Part shown: one piece after another, positions 1 through 8,201 of the stretch | How positions within the stretch are numbered: position 1 is the first letter of the stretch | Layout of the letters: every line of letters begins with the position of its first letter | Source: Desulfotignum sp. | Lineage (GTDB): Bacteria > Desulfobacterota > Desulfobacteria > Desulfobacterales > Desulfobacteraceae | Length of the DNA stretch: 32,683 bases | Assembly: GCA_011390615.1 (NCBI GenBank) | Contig: JAABSB010000022.1 | Location: forward strand, 1 to 32,683 | Direction of reading: 5' to 3' | The notes under the pieces: model-generated | Databases searched by the model: none | Seen by the model: only the letters and a program-made list of their open reading frames with translations | Told to the model about the DNA's origin: nothing | Program-made: the position numbers and the translations under genes

Positions 1-827
1 ACGTTTTCCGTAAGAATAAGCTTGAGCAGCATTTCCGGCTCATACCGGCCCGGATAAACCTGTTTGGCCCCCAGAAGCGTCATCAAATAAGGCATGCCCC
101 AGGCATGGACATGGAACATGGGGGTCATGGGCATGTACACGTCATTGGAAGTGACATTTGCCTGGTGGGCATAGGCAGACAACGCGGACATGGTCCCATA
201 GGTGTGCAGAACAATCTGGCGGTGGCTGAAAAATACCCCTTTGGGCAGGCCGGTGGTGCCGGTGGTGTAAAAGGTGGTGGCCATGGTGTTTTCATCAAAT
301 TCGGCAAATTCATATGCCGGGACGGTGTCTGCCAGGAGGGCCTCATATTCTCCGGCGAAGTCAAGCTTTGATTCCGGTATTTCACCGGTATCGGACAGCA
401 CCACCACCTGTTTGACGGTTTCAAAACGCTCATTCACTGATTCCAGAAGCGATACGAATTCCGTGTTCACCAGGATCACGTCATCTTCGGCATGGTTGAT
501 GGTGTAGATGAGCTGATCCGGTGTCAGCCGGATGTTGATGGTGTGGAGCACCGCTCCCATCATGGGCACGGCAAAAAAACACTCCAGATATCGGTGGGAA
601 TCCCAATCCATGACCGCCACGGTGTCGCCGGGGCCGACTCCCAGTTTTTCCAGCATGGCCGCCAGCTGCTTTACCCGCTGACTGAAAGCCCTGTAGTCAT
701 ACCGGTGCTGGTCCCGGTAAACGATCTCCTGGTCCGGAGAATAGATCAGCGGGGTGTCCAGCAGGTTTTTGATGAGCAATGGATAAGAATGGGCACTGGG
801 TGTGGGGGTGATCAGTCTGGTTTTCAT
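1..827 (-). CDS. AMP-dependent acyl-CoA synthetase / fatty-acid-CoA ligase (5' part; runs off window start)
   Basis: Minus-strand reading from ATG at 827: MKTRLITPTPSAHSYPLLIKNLLDTPL...TTFYTTGTTGLPKGVFFSHRQ...PMFHVHAWGMPY; AMP-binding motif TTGTTGLPKG. RBS-like AGGAGG upstream. Confidence 0.88.
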   Translation of the reverse strand, partial: MKTRLITPTPSAHSYPLLIKNLLDTPLIYSPDQEIVYRDQHRYDYRAFSQRVKQLAAMLEKLGVGPGDTVAVMDWDSHRYLECFFAVPMMGAVLHTINIRLTPDQLIYTINHAEDDVILVNTEFVSLLESVNERFETVKQVVVLSDTGEIPESKLDFAGEYEALLADTVPAYEFAEFDENTMATTFYTTGTTGLPKGVFFSHRQIVLHTYGTMSALSAYAHQANVTSNDVYMPMTPMFHVHAWGMPYLMTLLGAKQVYPGRYEPEMLLKLILTEN

Positions 828-941
828 GAAACCTCCTTGGTATGTGATGTTTTTAATATAAAAACCGATGGATTATATTCATAGACCGGTTTTGAAGGAA
901 ATAAAATAGGGGGGATACCCAAAAGGGTGTAGGTGAAATTC

Positions 942-1613
942 CTACAGGCTGTCAGACGGTTCGATGTGCCCGGTTTCCACCCAGATCACGGCATGCCGGA
1001 GCAGCTCCCGGGCAGATTTCAGGTCCAGTTTTTCCTTGATGCGTTCCTGGTAGGTGCCCACGGTTTTGATGCTGATGTTCAGCTGTACGGCGATTTGTTT
1101 GGAGGAAAGTCCCAGGCCGATGAGTCTGAAGATCTGTAGCTCTCTGTCTGAAATCCGTTTCAAAGGGGATTCATGGGCCGTGGACGGCTGGTTCTGGTAG
1201 ATGGTCAGAATATGACGCATGATTTTTCGGCTGACGTGAATGTGTCCAGACATGATGTTGCGGATAGCTTCCACCACGGATTCCGAGGCTTCCTGTTTCA
1301 TGATGTAGCCTTTTGCCCCTGCCTGAAGGCAGCGTTCGGCATGCAGCGTTTCATCGTGCATGGACAGCACCAGTGCGGCACAGGATGGAAACCGTTCATG
1401 GATCTCTTTGACCAGATCCACGCCATTGCTGTCTTTCAAAGAAAGATCCACGATGACCAGATCCGGCTTCCGGGCGATGATCAGCCGGATGGCAGTGTCT
1501 ACGTCTTCGGCTTCTCCGCATACCTGCATGTCGGGCTCATGATTGATCATGTCCTTGATTCCCATCCTGAAAATGGGGTGATCTTCAACAATGAGAATGG
1601 CAATTTTTTTCAT
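942..1613 (-). CDS. Two-component response regulator, NarL/FixJ family (REC + LuxR HTH)
   Basis: MKKIAILIVEDHPIFRMGIKDMI...PDLVIVDLSLKDSNG...ISDRELQIFRLIGLGLSSKQIAVQLNISIKTVGTYQERIKEKL; the listed ORF extends to 1646, but ATG at 1613 fits the REC start better. Confidence 0.9.
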   Translation of the reverse strand: MKKIAILIVEDHPIFRMGIKDMINHEPDMQVCGEAEDVDTAIRLIIARKPDLVIVDLSLKDSNGVDLVKEIHERFPSCAALVLSMHDETLHAERCLQAGAKGYIMKQEASESVVEAIRNIMSGHIHVSRKIMRHILTIYQNQPSTAHESPLKRISDRELQIFRLIGLGLSSKQIAVQLNISIKTVGTYQERIKEKLDLKSARELLRHAVIWVETGHIEPSDSL

Positions 1614-3843
1614 GGGCGGGTATTCCGTTATGGGTGTGAAGGGCAAGCCACAAGGTCACCCGGGAGCCGCCGGTTGACATGGGTTCAAAGGTAAGGGTGC
1701 CCCCGATGCGGGCGGCCCGGTAAGTCATGATTCGGATCCCCATGCCCCGGGTATTTGTCGGAAAAGAAATTCCTTTCCCGTTGTCACGGATTTCCATGCG
1801 GATGTTTTTTGCATCACTGGTCAGAACAATGTCGATCCGGGTGGCTTCGGCATGTTTGACAGCATTGTGCACGGCTTCGTGAACAATGTAATAGGCATGG
1901 GTGGCTTCGCTATTGTCGGTAAAAGGTGCCTGATCCAGGTGCCAGTCCAGGTTGCATGGGATGGAAAACACCTCCCGGATATAGTCAGCCAGAGATGCCA
2001 GGGATATATCAAATCCCCGGTCAGCCAGATTGACCGGCTCAAGCCCCCGGGAAAGGGTCCGGGTTTTGTGAATGGCGTCCCGGATAACCGCTCTGATTTT
2101 TTCGGTACGCCCGATTTCCTCGGCCAGTTTACTGCGTGCCTGAGAGCTGTTCAGGTGCCGATGGAGCATCTTGACCATGACCTCGATACCGATGAGCTGG
2201 GGACACAGGTCATCATGCAGGGACATGGCAATGTTCTGCCGCTCCCGGAGCCCGATTTTCAAAATCTTTTGTTCCAGTCGCCGGGTGTCAGTCATATCCT
2301 CCATGGCTGCCAGAAGGCAGGCCTCTCCCCATACCATCACCCATTCGGCGGAAATGACTCCCTGATGGCATTCTCCGGCACGGTTCCGAAAAATGATCTC
2401 TTTGTTTTTCACCGGGCGGCGTTCCCTGATTTCCGTAAACAGCCATCGTCCTTCCCGGCGGGGGAAGAAAAAATCAAGGGTGAGAATTTCCCTGCCCAAA
2501 AGATCCATCAGGCTGTAGCCGGTGATGTTCAGAAAGCTGTCGTTGGCGTTGATTATCCGGCTGTCTGATAGAACGGCGATGAACATGCCGGCCGGGTTAC
2601 TTCTGAACGCCTTGGAAAACATCTCTTCAGATAGGCGGAGGGCCTGCTCGTTTTTTTTCCGCATGCCGATTTCCGACTCCAGATTTCGGCGGAATAATTC
2701 CAGTTTGTCCATGAACCGGTTGAAATATCCTGCCAGCTGACCGATTTCATCAGTGGCGCCTACCGGCATCCGCACTGAGAAATCGCCTTCTGCGCCCTGA
2801 TCGAATCGTTTCATCAGGGATTGCAAAGGGGTGATGATGGATCGGTTCACCCACAGGTAAGACCCGGTTATCAGAAGGAAAATGAGGGCCAGAATTCCCA
2901 TGACAATGGTTTTCATGGTGTTCAGAGGGGCATAGATCTCATCCAGGTAGCTGGCGGATGCCACAATCCAGTCATATTCCGGAATATAATTGAAGATCAC
3001 CAGTTTCTCCCGGGGGGCTTTTTCACCGGGATTTTCCCAGGAATAAACGGCTTTGCCGTTTTTCTTTTCACACAGGTCCCGGACAAAATATCGGCCGTCT
3101 TTGTCCCGGGAATCAAAGTAATTGCCGGTCAAGAAAGGATGAACGATCAGATTCCCTGAGGAGTCATGAATGTAAGCATATCCGGTCTTCCCGAAAGTCA
3201 TGTCCTGGATACTTTTTCTGAAATCAGATATCTCGATCAGGTGCGTGAATTCTTCACGGTATGTGGATACCGCAATTATCCAGTCCCAGGGTGTAAAATA
3301 GCTCATATACATAGCCTTGGGTTTTATGACGTCTTCTTCCGGGTTCTTCCATTCATATTCCAGGTACCCGGTTTTCATGCGGATCATCTCCCTGACAAAC
3401 GAGCGGTCCATGAAACGTTTTCCGGTCACCCCGGGATTGGGATGTTCCGTTGCAATGCCTTGGGAACTGGCGCAGAAAATATATCCGGTTTTGCCGATGG
3501 TCTGGCTGAAAAGGATTTTCCGGCACAGTTCTTTGGCCTGGGTCTCCGTGATCAGATCCTGTTCAAACTCCTGATAAACAGCTTGGACAATTTCCAGGTT
3601 TTTTTCCGCAACGGCCCGCAGGTGATTTTTGATGGAGGTGGCAGCGGCGGTACGCACCATATTGCGTATAGCGGCGGTGGCATTGGTCAATTCACTTTCA
3701 ATATGGGTTTCTATGGTGGTTTGTACCCGGGAGATGATGATGCCGCCGCCTGCCATTACGGCAAGAACAATGATCAGGGTATGTCCTCCCAGCAGCTTGG
3801 TCCGGATATTTAAATTTTTCAGCCATTGGAAAAATGATTTCAT
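1585..3843 (-). CDS. Membrane sensor histidine kinase (tandem Cache-like sensor, HAMP, PAS, HisKA_3, HATPase)
   Basis: Two Cache-like repeats (GKTGYIFCASSQGIATEHP; GKTGYAYIHDSSGNLIVHP), HAMP, PAS, H-box MSLHDDLCPQLIG, HATPase DNGKGISFPTNTRGMGIRIMTYRA. Overlaps the response regulator start. ORF extends to 3900; ATG at 3843 (MKSFFQWLKNLN) preferred. Confidence 0.88.
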   Translation of the reverse strand: MKSFFQWLKNLNIRTKLLGGHTLIIVLAVMAGGGIIISRVQTTIETHIESELTNATAAIRNMVRTAAATSIKNHLRAVAEKNLEIVQAVYQEFEQDLITETQAKELCRKILFSQTIGKTGYIFCASSQGIATEHPNPGVTGKRFMDRSFVREMIRMKTGYLEYEWKNPEEDVIKPKAMYMSYFTPWDWIIAVSTYREEFTHLIEISDFRKSIQDMTFGKTGYAYIHDSSGNLIVHPFLTGNYFDSRDKDGRYFVRDLCEKKNGKAVYSWENPGEKAPREKLVIFNYIPEYDWIVASASYLDEIYAPLNTMKTIVMGILALIFLLITGSYLWVNRSIITPLQSLMKRFDQGAEGDFSVRMPVGATDEIGQLAGYFNRFMDKLELFRRNLESEIGMRKKNEQALRLSEEMFSKAFRSNPAGMFIAVLSDSRIINANDSFLNITGYSLMDLLGREILTLDFFFPRREGRWLFTEIRERRPVKNKEIIFRNRAGECHQGVISAEWVMVWGEACLLAAMEDMTDTRRLEQKILKIGLRERQNIAMSLHDDLCPQLIGIEVMVKMLHRHLNSSQARSKLAEEIGRTEKIRAVIRDAIHKTRTLSRGLEPVNLADRGFDISLASLADYIREVFSIPCNLDWHLDQAPFTDNSEATHAYYIVHEAVHNAVKHAEATRIDIVLTSDAKNIRMEIRDNGKGISFPTNTRGMGIRIMTYRAARIGGTLTFEPMSTGGSRVTLWLALHTHNGIPAHEKNCHSHC

Positions 3844-3996
3844 GTCAGCTGTAATACGACAGTGTCTGGCCGGGGTCAACAAGTTTCCCCACCAGTGCAA
3901 TGCCTTGTGGCCCCTGTCTTGACTTTTTCAGGTGGTTGTGGTTTGACCTGTTGTAATTGATGCATTGCCGTAAACGCCAAATACGAAGGAGCAGAT

Positions 3997-5706
3997 ATGA
4001 ACTGGTTGCACTCGATCCGCACCAAACAGATGGGGGGGTTTCTGGCTATTGCCGCCATTACAGCAGTTGTCAGTCTGGTAAGTTATAATGGCATGAAGAA
4101 TTTGGAGATCAGCTTCAGGCAGGTTATTGAAACAGCCCCTCTGACGGAATCGGCCATCAACATGAAACTGGCGGTGACCCAGGATATCGCAGCCATCATG
4201 ACCCTTATGGCTGCCTTGGATACAGATGAACTTGATGCTGCACTGCAGAAGCACCAGGAAAATGTGGCGCGGTTCAATCAATACCAGAAAGCCATGCTGG
4301 ATGGTGGTGAAGTTCGGGAAAAAACCATTTTTCCCACCCATGACCCGGAACTTCGCCGGATCATTCAGGATGCAAAAGAATTTCATACATCCATTTTTCT
4401 GCCCAGTTTCAAGGTGGCCTATGATCAGATGCATCTGCAGTTGTCTGCAGAACCTTATGATTACGGGCTTTTGGACACCATTGATGAAAAAACCATTGCC
4501 CTGGCCAATGATCTGACCCGGCAGCTGGACCAGGCCGGCGACATATCCCAGGGGCTTATCCTTCAGGCTGAAGCAGATCTGATAAAAGAAAAGCAGCAGG
4601 CGGTTACCATTCTGGCGGTAGCCACCCTGGTGGGAATCGCAGCAGCTGTTTTGCTGGGGTTTGTCGTGTCAGGCCGGATTGCCGGGCCTGTTAAAAAAGC
4701 GGCAGCTTTTACCAGAGAGGTTGCCCAGGGCGATTTCTCCAAAACTTTAGAGGTTCCCCAGAAAGATGAAATCGGGTCCATGGTGAATGCCATGAACCAG
4801 ATGGTACAGGGGCTGGCATCGGTGTTTAAAAACATTGCACAGGGGGTGGCCACCCTGGATCAGACATCAGCGGATCTGTCCGGGATTTCAGACAGTCTGA
4901 AGACCCGCGCTGAAAAAATGACCCGTAAATCAGGTGCTGTCAGTGGCGCGGCCCAGGCAATGCAGGAGCGGGTGTCGTCTGTCACCAAAAGCTCCCAGGC
5001 GTTTTCCGATAACCTGGATACGGTGTCCGCTGCCATGGAACAGATGAATGCCACTGTGTCGGAAATAGCCAAAAATACCAGCCAGGCCCGGCAGATTTCG
5101 GAAACAGCCGTGTCAACAGCCAGGGATGCTTCCAACCGGGTGGATGAACTGGGCAAAGATGCGGCTGAAATCGGGCAGGTTACCCAGACCATAACCGACA
5201 TATCAGGCCAGACCAACCTGCTGGCATTGAACGCCACCATAGAAGCTGCACGGGCAGGAGAAGCCGGTAAAGGCTTTGCCGTTGTGGCCAATGAGATCAA
5301 AAGCCTTGCCCAGCAGACAGCAGAGGCAGCCAAAGATATTTCAGAAAAAATTGCGCGTATCCAGGATTCTTCCAAGGGCACGGTATCGGAAATTCAGCAG
5401 ATTTCGAAGGTGATCAATGATGTGAATACCATTGTTACCTCCATTGCCGGTGCCATTGAAGAACAGTCCAGCACTGCCGGAGAAATTGCTGAAAATATTT
5501 CCCTGGCTGCACAGGGCATACATGACAACCATGAAAACATTACAGACATATCCAAGGCATCCAGCCGGATTGCCGATGACATCCTCAGTGTAGACACCCA
5601 TGCAGCCACTGTCACAGATACCAGTCTGAAGGTAAGTGAAAACGTGACCCGGATCACGGAATTTGCCGCCAGCCTTGGACAGTCAATCCGCCGCTTCAAA
5701 ATTTAG
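3997..5706 (+). CDS. Methyl-accepting chemotaxis protein
   Basis: N-terminal TM, periplasmic helical domain, second TM, HAMP, and signalling hairpin [42 protein letters not shown]. Confidence 0.93.
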   Translation: MNWLHSIRTKQMGGFLAIAAITAVVSLVSYNGMKNLEISFRQVIETAPLTESAINMKLAVTQDIAAIMTLMAALDTDELDAALQKHQENVARFNQYQKAMLDGGEVREKTIFPTHDPELRRIIQDAKEFHTSIFLPSFKVAYDQMHLQLSAEPYDYGLLDTIDEKTIALANDLTRQLDQAGDISQGLILQAEADLIKEKQQAVTILAVATLVGIAAAVLLGFVVSGRIAGPVKKAAAFTREVAQGDFSKTLEVPQKDEIGSMVNAMNQMVQGLASVFKNIAQGVATLDQTSADLSGISDSLKTRAEKMTRKSGAVSGAAQAMQERVSSVTKSSQAFSDNLDTVSAAMEQMNATVSEIAKNTSQARQISETAVSTARDASNRVDELGKDAAEIGQVTQTITDISGQTNLLALNATIEAARAGEAGKGFAVVANEIKSLAQQTAEAAKDISEKIARIQDSSKGTVSEIQQISKVINDVNTIVTSIAGAIEEQSSTAGEIAENISLAAQGIHDNHENITDISKASSRIADDILSVDTHAATVTDTSLKVSENVTRITEFAASLGQSIRRFKI

Positions 5707-5744
5707 CGGGCACCACAAAAAATGAAAGCTGTTAGTTTTTAGTT

Positions 5745-5766
5745 TTAGCTGTTAGCGTTTAGCTGA
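5745..5766. repeat. TTAGC-type degenerate intergenic repeat, copy 1
   Basis: TTAGCTGTTAGCGTTTAGCTGA within a longer TTAG-rich tract (5728-5770). Confidence 0.7.
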
Positions 5767-5838
5767 CAGTAACCAACAGGAAAAAAATGTAATTCTTACT
5801 GGAAGCTGATAACTGCGTACTGACAACTTTCATATAAA

Positions 5839-6882
5839 TTGGTGATGGAAAACAAAAACAGCATGAACATTTTGGCATTAACCCTGGAACAGTTAATCCA
5901 CACCCTTGAAACAGTGTATGGAAAAGGCCGGTTTCATGGCCGTGCCCTGTACCGGGAAATCTTTAAAAATGCAAATTCGGATTTTCTTTTTGTACCTGAA
6001 TTTGCCGCTTCCCAGGTATTGGCCAGGGATTTGGAAAAAAACATCTGCCTGGAACCAGGCCGGGTAAAAATGGTTTTCCAGGATAGGGATCTCACCAAGT
6101 TTATCACCCGGCTGTCCGATGGCATGGAGATAGAATCGGTCATCGTTCCCATGAACCGATACAATACCCTGTGCGTGTCCAGCCAGGTGGGATGCCGCAT
6201 GGGATGTACCTTTTGTGAGACCGGCCGCATGGGACTGCAACGCAATCTTACCATATCCGAAATCACGGGCCAGTTGTACAATGCCAGGCATGTGCTGAAA
6301 AAACAGATCAAAAATATCGTGTTCATGGGCATGGGAGAACCCTTTGACAATTTTTCACCGGTCATGGCTGCTGTAAAGATCATGAATGAGCAGAAAGGGT
6401 TTGACATTGCCTTGCGCCACATGACCATTTCCACGGCAGGGGTGGTGCCGGGGATCCGGAAACTGGCTGCCATGAATCTGCCCGGCATCCGGCTGGCCGT
6501 ATCGGTCAATGCCCCGGACAACCCGACCCGGTCACAGCTGATGCCGGTGAACAATGCCTGGCCCCTGGAAATGCTCAAAGAAACCCTGGCAGCCTTTCCT
6601 CTGCCCCGGAAAGGCACATTTTTGTTTGAATATATCCTTATCAAAGGGGTGAATGATACAAAGGCCCATGCAGAGAACCTGGCAGAATTTATTCATCCAT
6701 TGCCGGTGCGCCTGAATCTCATCCCCTGCAACCCGGTGCCCGGCTTTACCCATGAAAGCCCGTCAGATGCGGATATGAACCGTTTTTCACAGCACCTGGT
6801 TGGAAAAAATATTTTTGTCATCAGGCGTTGGAGCAAAGGCAGGTCTGTCTCTGCCGGCTGCGGCCAGCTGGGGCGGCGGTAG
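5839..6882 (+). CDS. RlmN/Cfr-family radical SAM protein (probable 23S rRNA A2503 methyltransferase or paralog)
   Basis: CRMGCTFCETG (CX3CX2C radical SAM motif), GMGEPFDNF, C-terminal SAGCGQLG carrying the RlmN/Cfr-type second cysteine. Confidence 0.82.
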   Translation: MVMENKNSMNILALTLEQLIHTLETVYGKGRFHGRALYREIFKNANSDFLFVPEFAASQVLARDLEKNICLEPGRVKMVFQDRDLTKFITRLSDGMEIESVIVPMNRYNTLCVSSQVGCRMGCTFCETGRMGLQRNLTISEITGQLYNARHVLKKQIKNIVFMGMGEPFDNFSPVMAAVKIMNEQKGFDIALRHMTISTAGVVPGIRKLAAMNLPGIRLAVSVNAPDNPTRSQLMPVNNAWPLEMLKETLAAFPLPRKGTFLFEYILIKGVNDTKAHAENLAEFIHPLPVRLNLIPCNPVPGFTHESPSDADMNRFSQHLVGKNIFVIRRWSKGRSVSAGCGQLGRR

Positions 6883-6922
6883 CAGGCCTGAAACTTTTTT
6901 TGCCATATTCGGCGTGCCCTTC

Positions 6923-6950
6923 TTGACAGGGGGCTGGAAATAGAGATAGT
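6923..6950 (+). promoter_or_regulatory. Candidate sigma70-type promoter upstream of the GGDEF gene
   Basis: TTGACA (6923-6928), 16-bp spacer, GATAGT (6945-6950). Confidence 0.35.
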
Positions 6951-6984
6951 CTGCGGTTCATGTCAAACATTTCAGTAACGCATC

Positions 6985-7018
6985 TGAAGTTACTATTCGG
7001 TTGAAGTTACTATTCGGT
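6985..7018. repeat. Perfect 17-bp tandem duplication (TGAAGTTACTATTCGGT x2)
   Basis: Copies at 6985-7001 and 7002-7018 in the 5' region of the diguanylate cyclase gene. Confidence 0.95.
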
Positions 7019-7106
7019 TTGGTGCCGGGCATCGCCCGGTAGGTATGCTGCTTGTCAGTTTTGTCTGGCCGCGCACAGTGGTGGACTTTTAAGATACAAG
7101 GCACAT

Positions 7107-8138
7107 ATGACCTATTCAGAAGACAAAAACAGATCAGGCGAGTATCTGCGCCTGGCCTTGAGCTATCTGATCAAATATGATCTGCCGGCCAATCCGGTTA
7201 ACTACACGGTCTGGTATGAATATGTGTCCGGCAGAAATCTGAAATTAAAAAAAGCGGTGGACCTGTCCATAAAATCCGACCATCCCATGGATGGGAAATG
7301 CATTGAAAATTTTTATCAAAAATATGTCACTGATGGAGACCGTATTGTCATCAGCCGCCTGCTCACCCAGATCAATCTTTTGCTCAGGGATATTACCCAC
7401 CATATTTTGGAAACTGAAGGGGATCTGGCAGGACATGGCAAAAGTTTGGGAGATCTGGCGGAAAAAATTAATAGAGTCCATGATTTTGAAGGGATCAGAG
7501 AAATTGTGGACCAGATGCTCCAAGAGACGCGGGGCCTGATAAAATCCGGATCCAGGCTTCAGAGCCGTATGACAGTGTCATCAGAGGACTTGAAGCAGTT
7601 GTCCCAAGAACTGGAAAAATCCCAGAAAGAAGCACAGACAGATATACTGACCGGCCTGGCCAACAGGCGGGGGCTGGAAAAGGTGTTTGAACTGGAACGT
7701 ATCCGTGCCCGGCAGAACATGGCCCCTTTTTGTGTGGTGCTTATGGATATCGACCACTTCAAAAAAGTGAATGATACCCATGGCCACCTGGTGGGGGACA
7801 GCATGCTCAAGGGAATCTCAAAAATATTGACCCAGCATTTGAGAAAAAATGATGTGGCTGCCCGTTTCGGGGGAGAAGAGTTTCTGGTTGTGCTGCCGGA
7901 AACCGATATTGACGGTGCCTGCGCTGTGGCAAAAAAAATCCAGAAAGCCCTTGCCGGCAAGGAGTGGAAAGTCAGAGAATCCGGCAAACGTATCGGTGCG
8001 GTAACTGTCTCCATGGGTGTTGCCAGGTATGCCATGAACGAACCCCAGGAGGCTCTTATCAAACGCGCGGATGATGCCCTTTACCAGGCTAAGCGCAACG
8101 GCAGAAACCAGGTTGTAACCCAGGCGGATACAGTATGA
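7107..8138 (+). CDS. Diguanylate cyclase (GGDEF domain, GGEEF active site, RxxD I-site)
   Basis: DILTGLANRRGLEKVF...DIDHFKKVNDTHGHLVGD...RKNDVAARFGGEEFLVVLPETD; RKND lies five residues before GGEEF. Confidence 0.93.
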   Translation: MTYSEDKNRSGEYLRLALSYLIKYDLPANPVNYTVWYEYVSGRNLKLKKAVDLSIKSDHPMDGKCIENFYQKYVTDGDRIVISRLLTQINLLLRDITHHILETEGDLAGHGKSLGDLAEKINRVHDFEGIREIVDQMLQETRGLIKSGSRLQSRMTVSSEDLKQLSQELEKSQKEAQTDILTGLANRRGLEKVFELERIRARQNMAPFCVVLMDIDHFKKVNDTHGHLVGDSMLKGISKILTQHLRKNDVAARFGGEEFLVVLPETDIDGACAVAKKIQKALAGKEWKVRESGKRIGAVTVSMGVARYAMNEPQEALIKRADDALYQAKRNGRNQVVTQADTV

Positions 8139-8139
8139 C

Positions 8140-8174
8140 CTGCCAGCCCGGGAAAAACTGCTGGCAGTGCTTTT
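8140..8174. terminator. Candidate terminator between convergent genes
   Basis: CTGCCAGC (8140-8147) / GCTGGCAG (8160-8167) perfect 8-bp stem, 12-nt loop, followed by TGCTTTT. Confidence 0.55.
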
Positions 8175-8201
8175 GGGAATCCGATCCTCTGCCGGTGCGT
8201 A

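Noticed and set aside
1852-2568. 238-aa plus-strand ORF inside the histidine kinase
   Set aside because: Low-complexity-free but without family resemblance; kinase coding on the opposite strand is unambiguous.
5934-6644. 236-aa minus-strand ORF antisense to the RlmN-like gene
   Set aside because: No domain resemblance; sense strand has radical SAM motifs.
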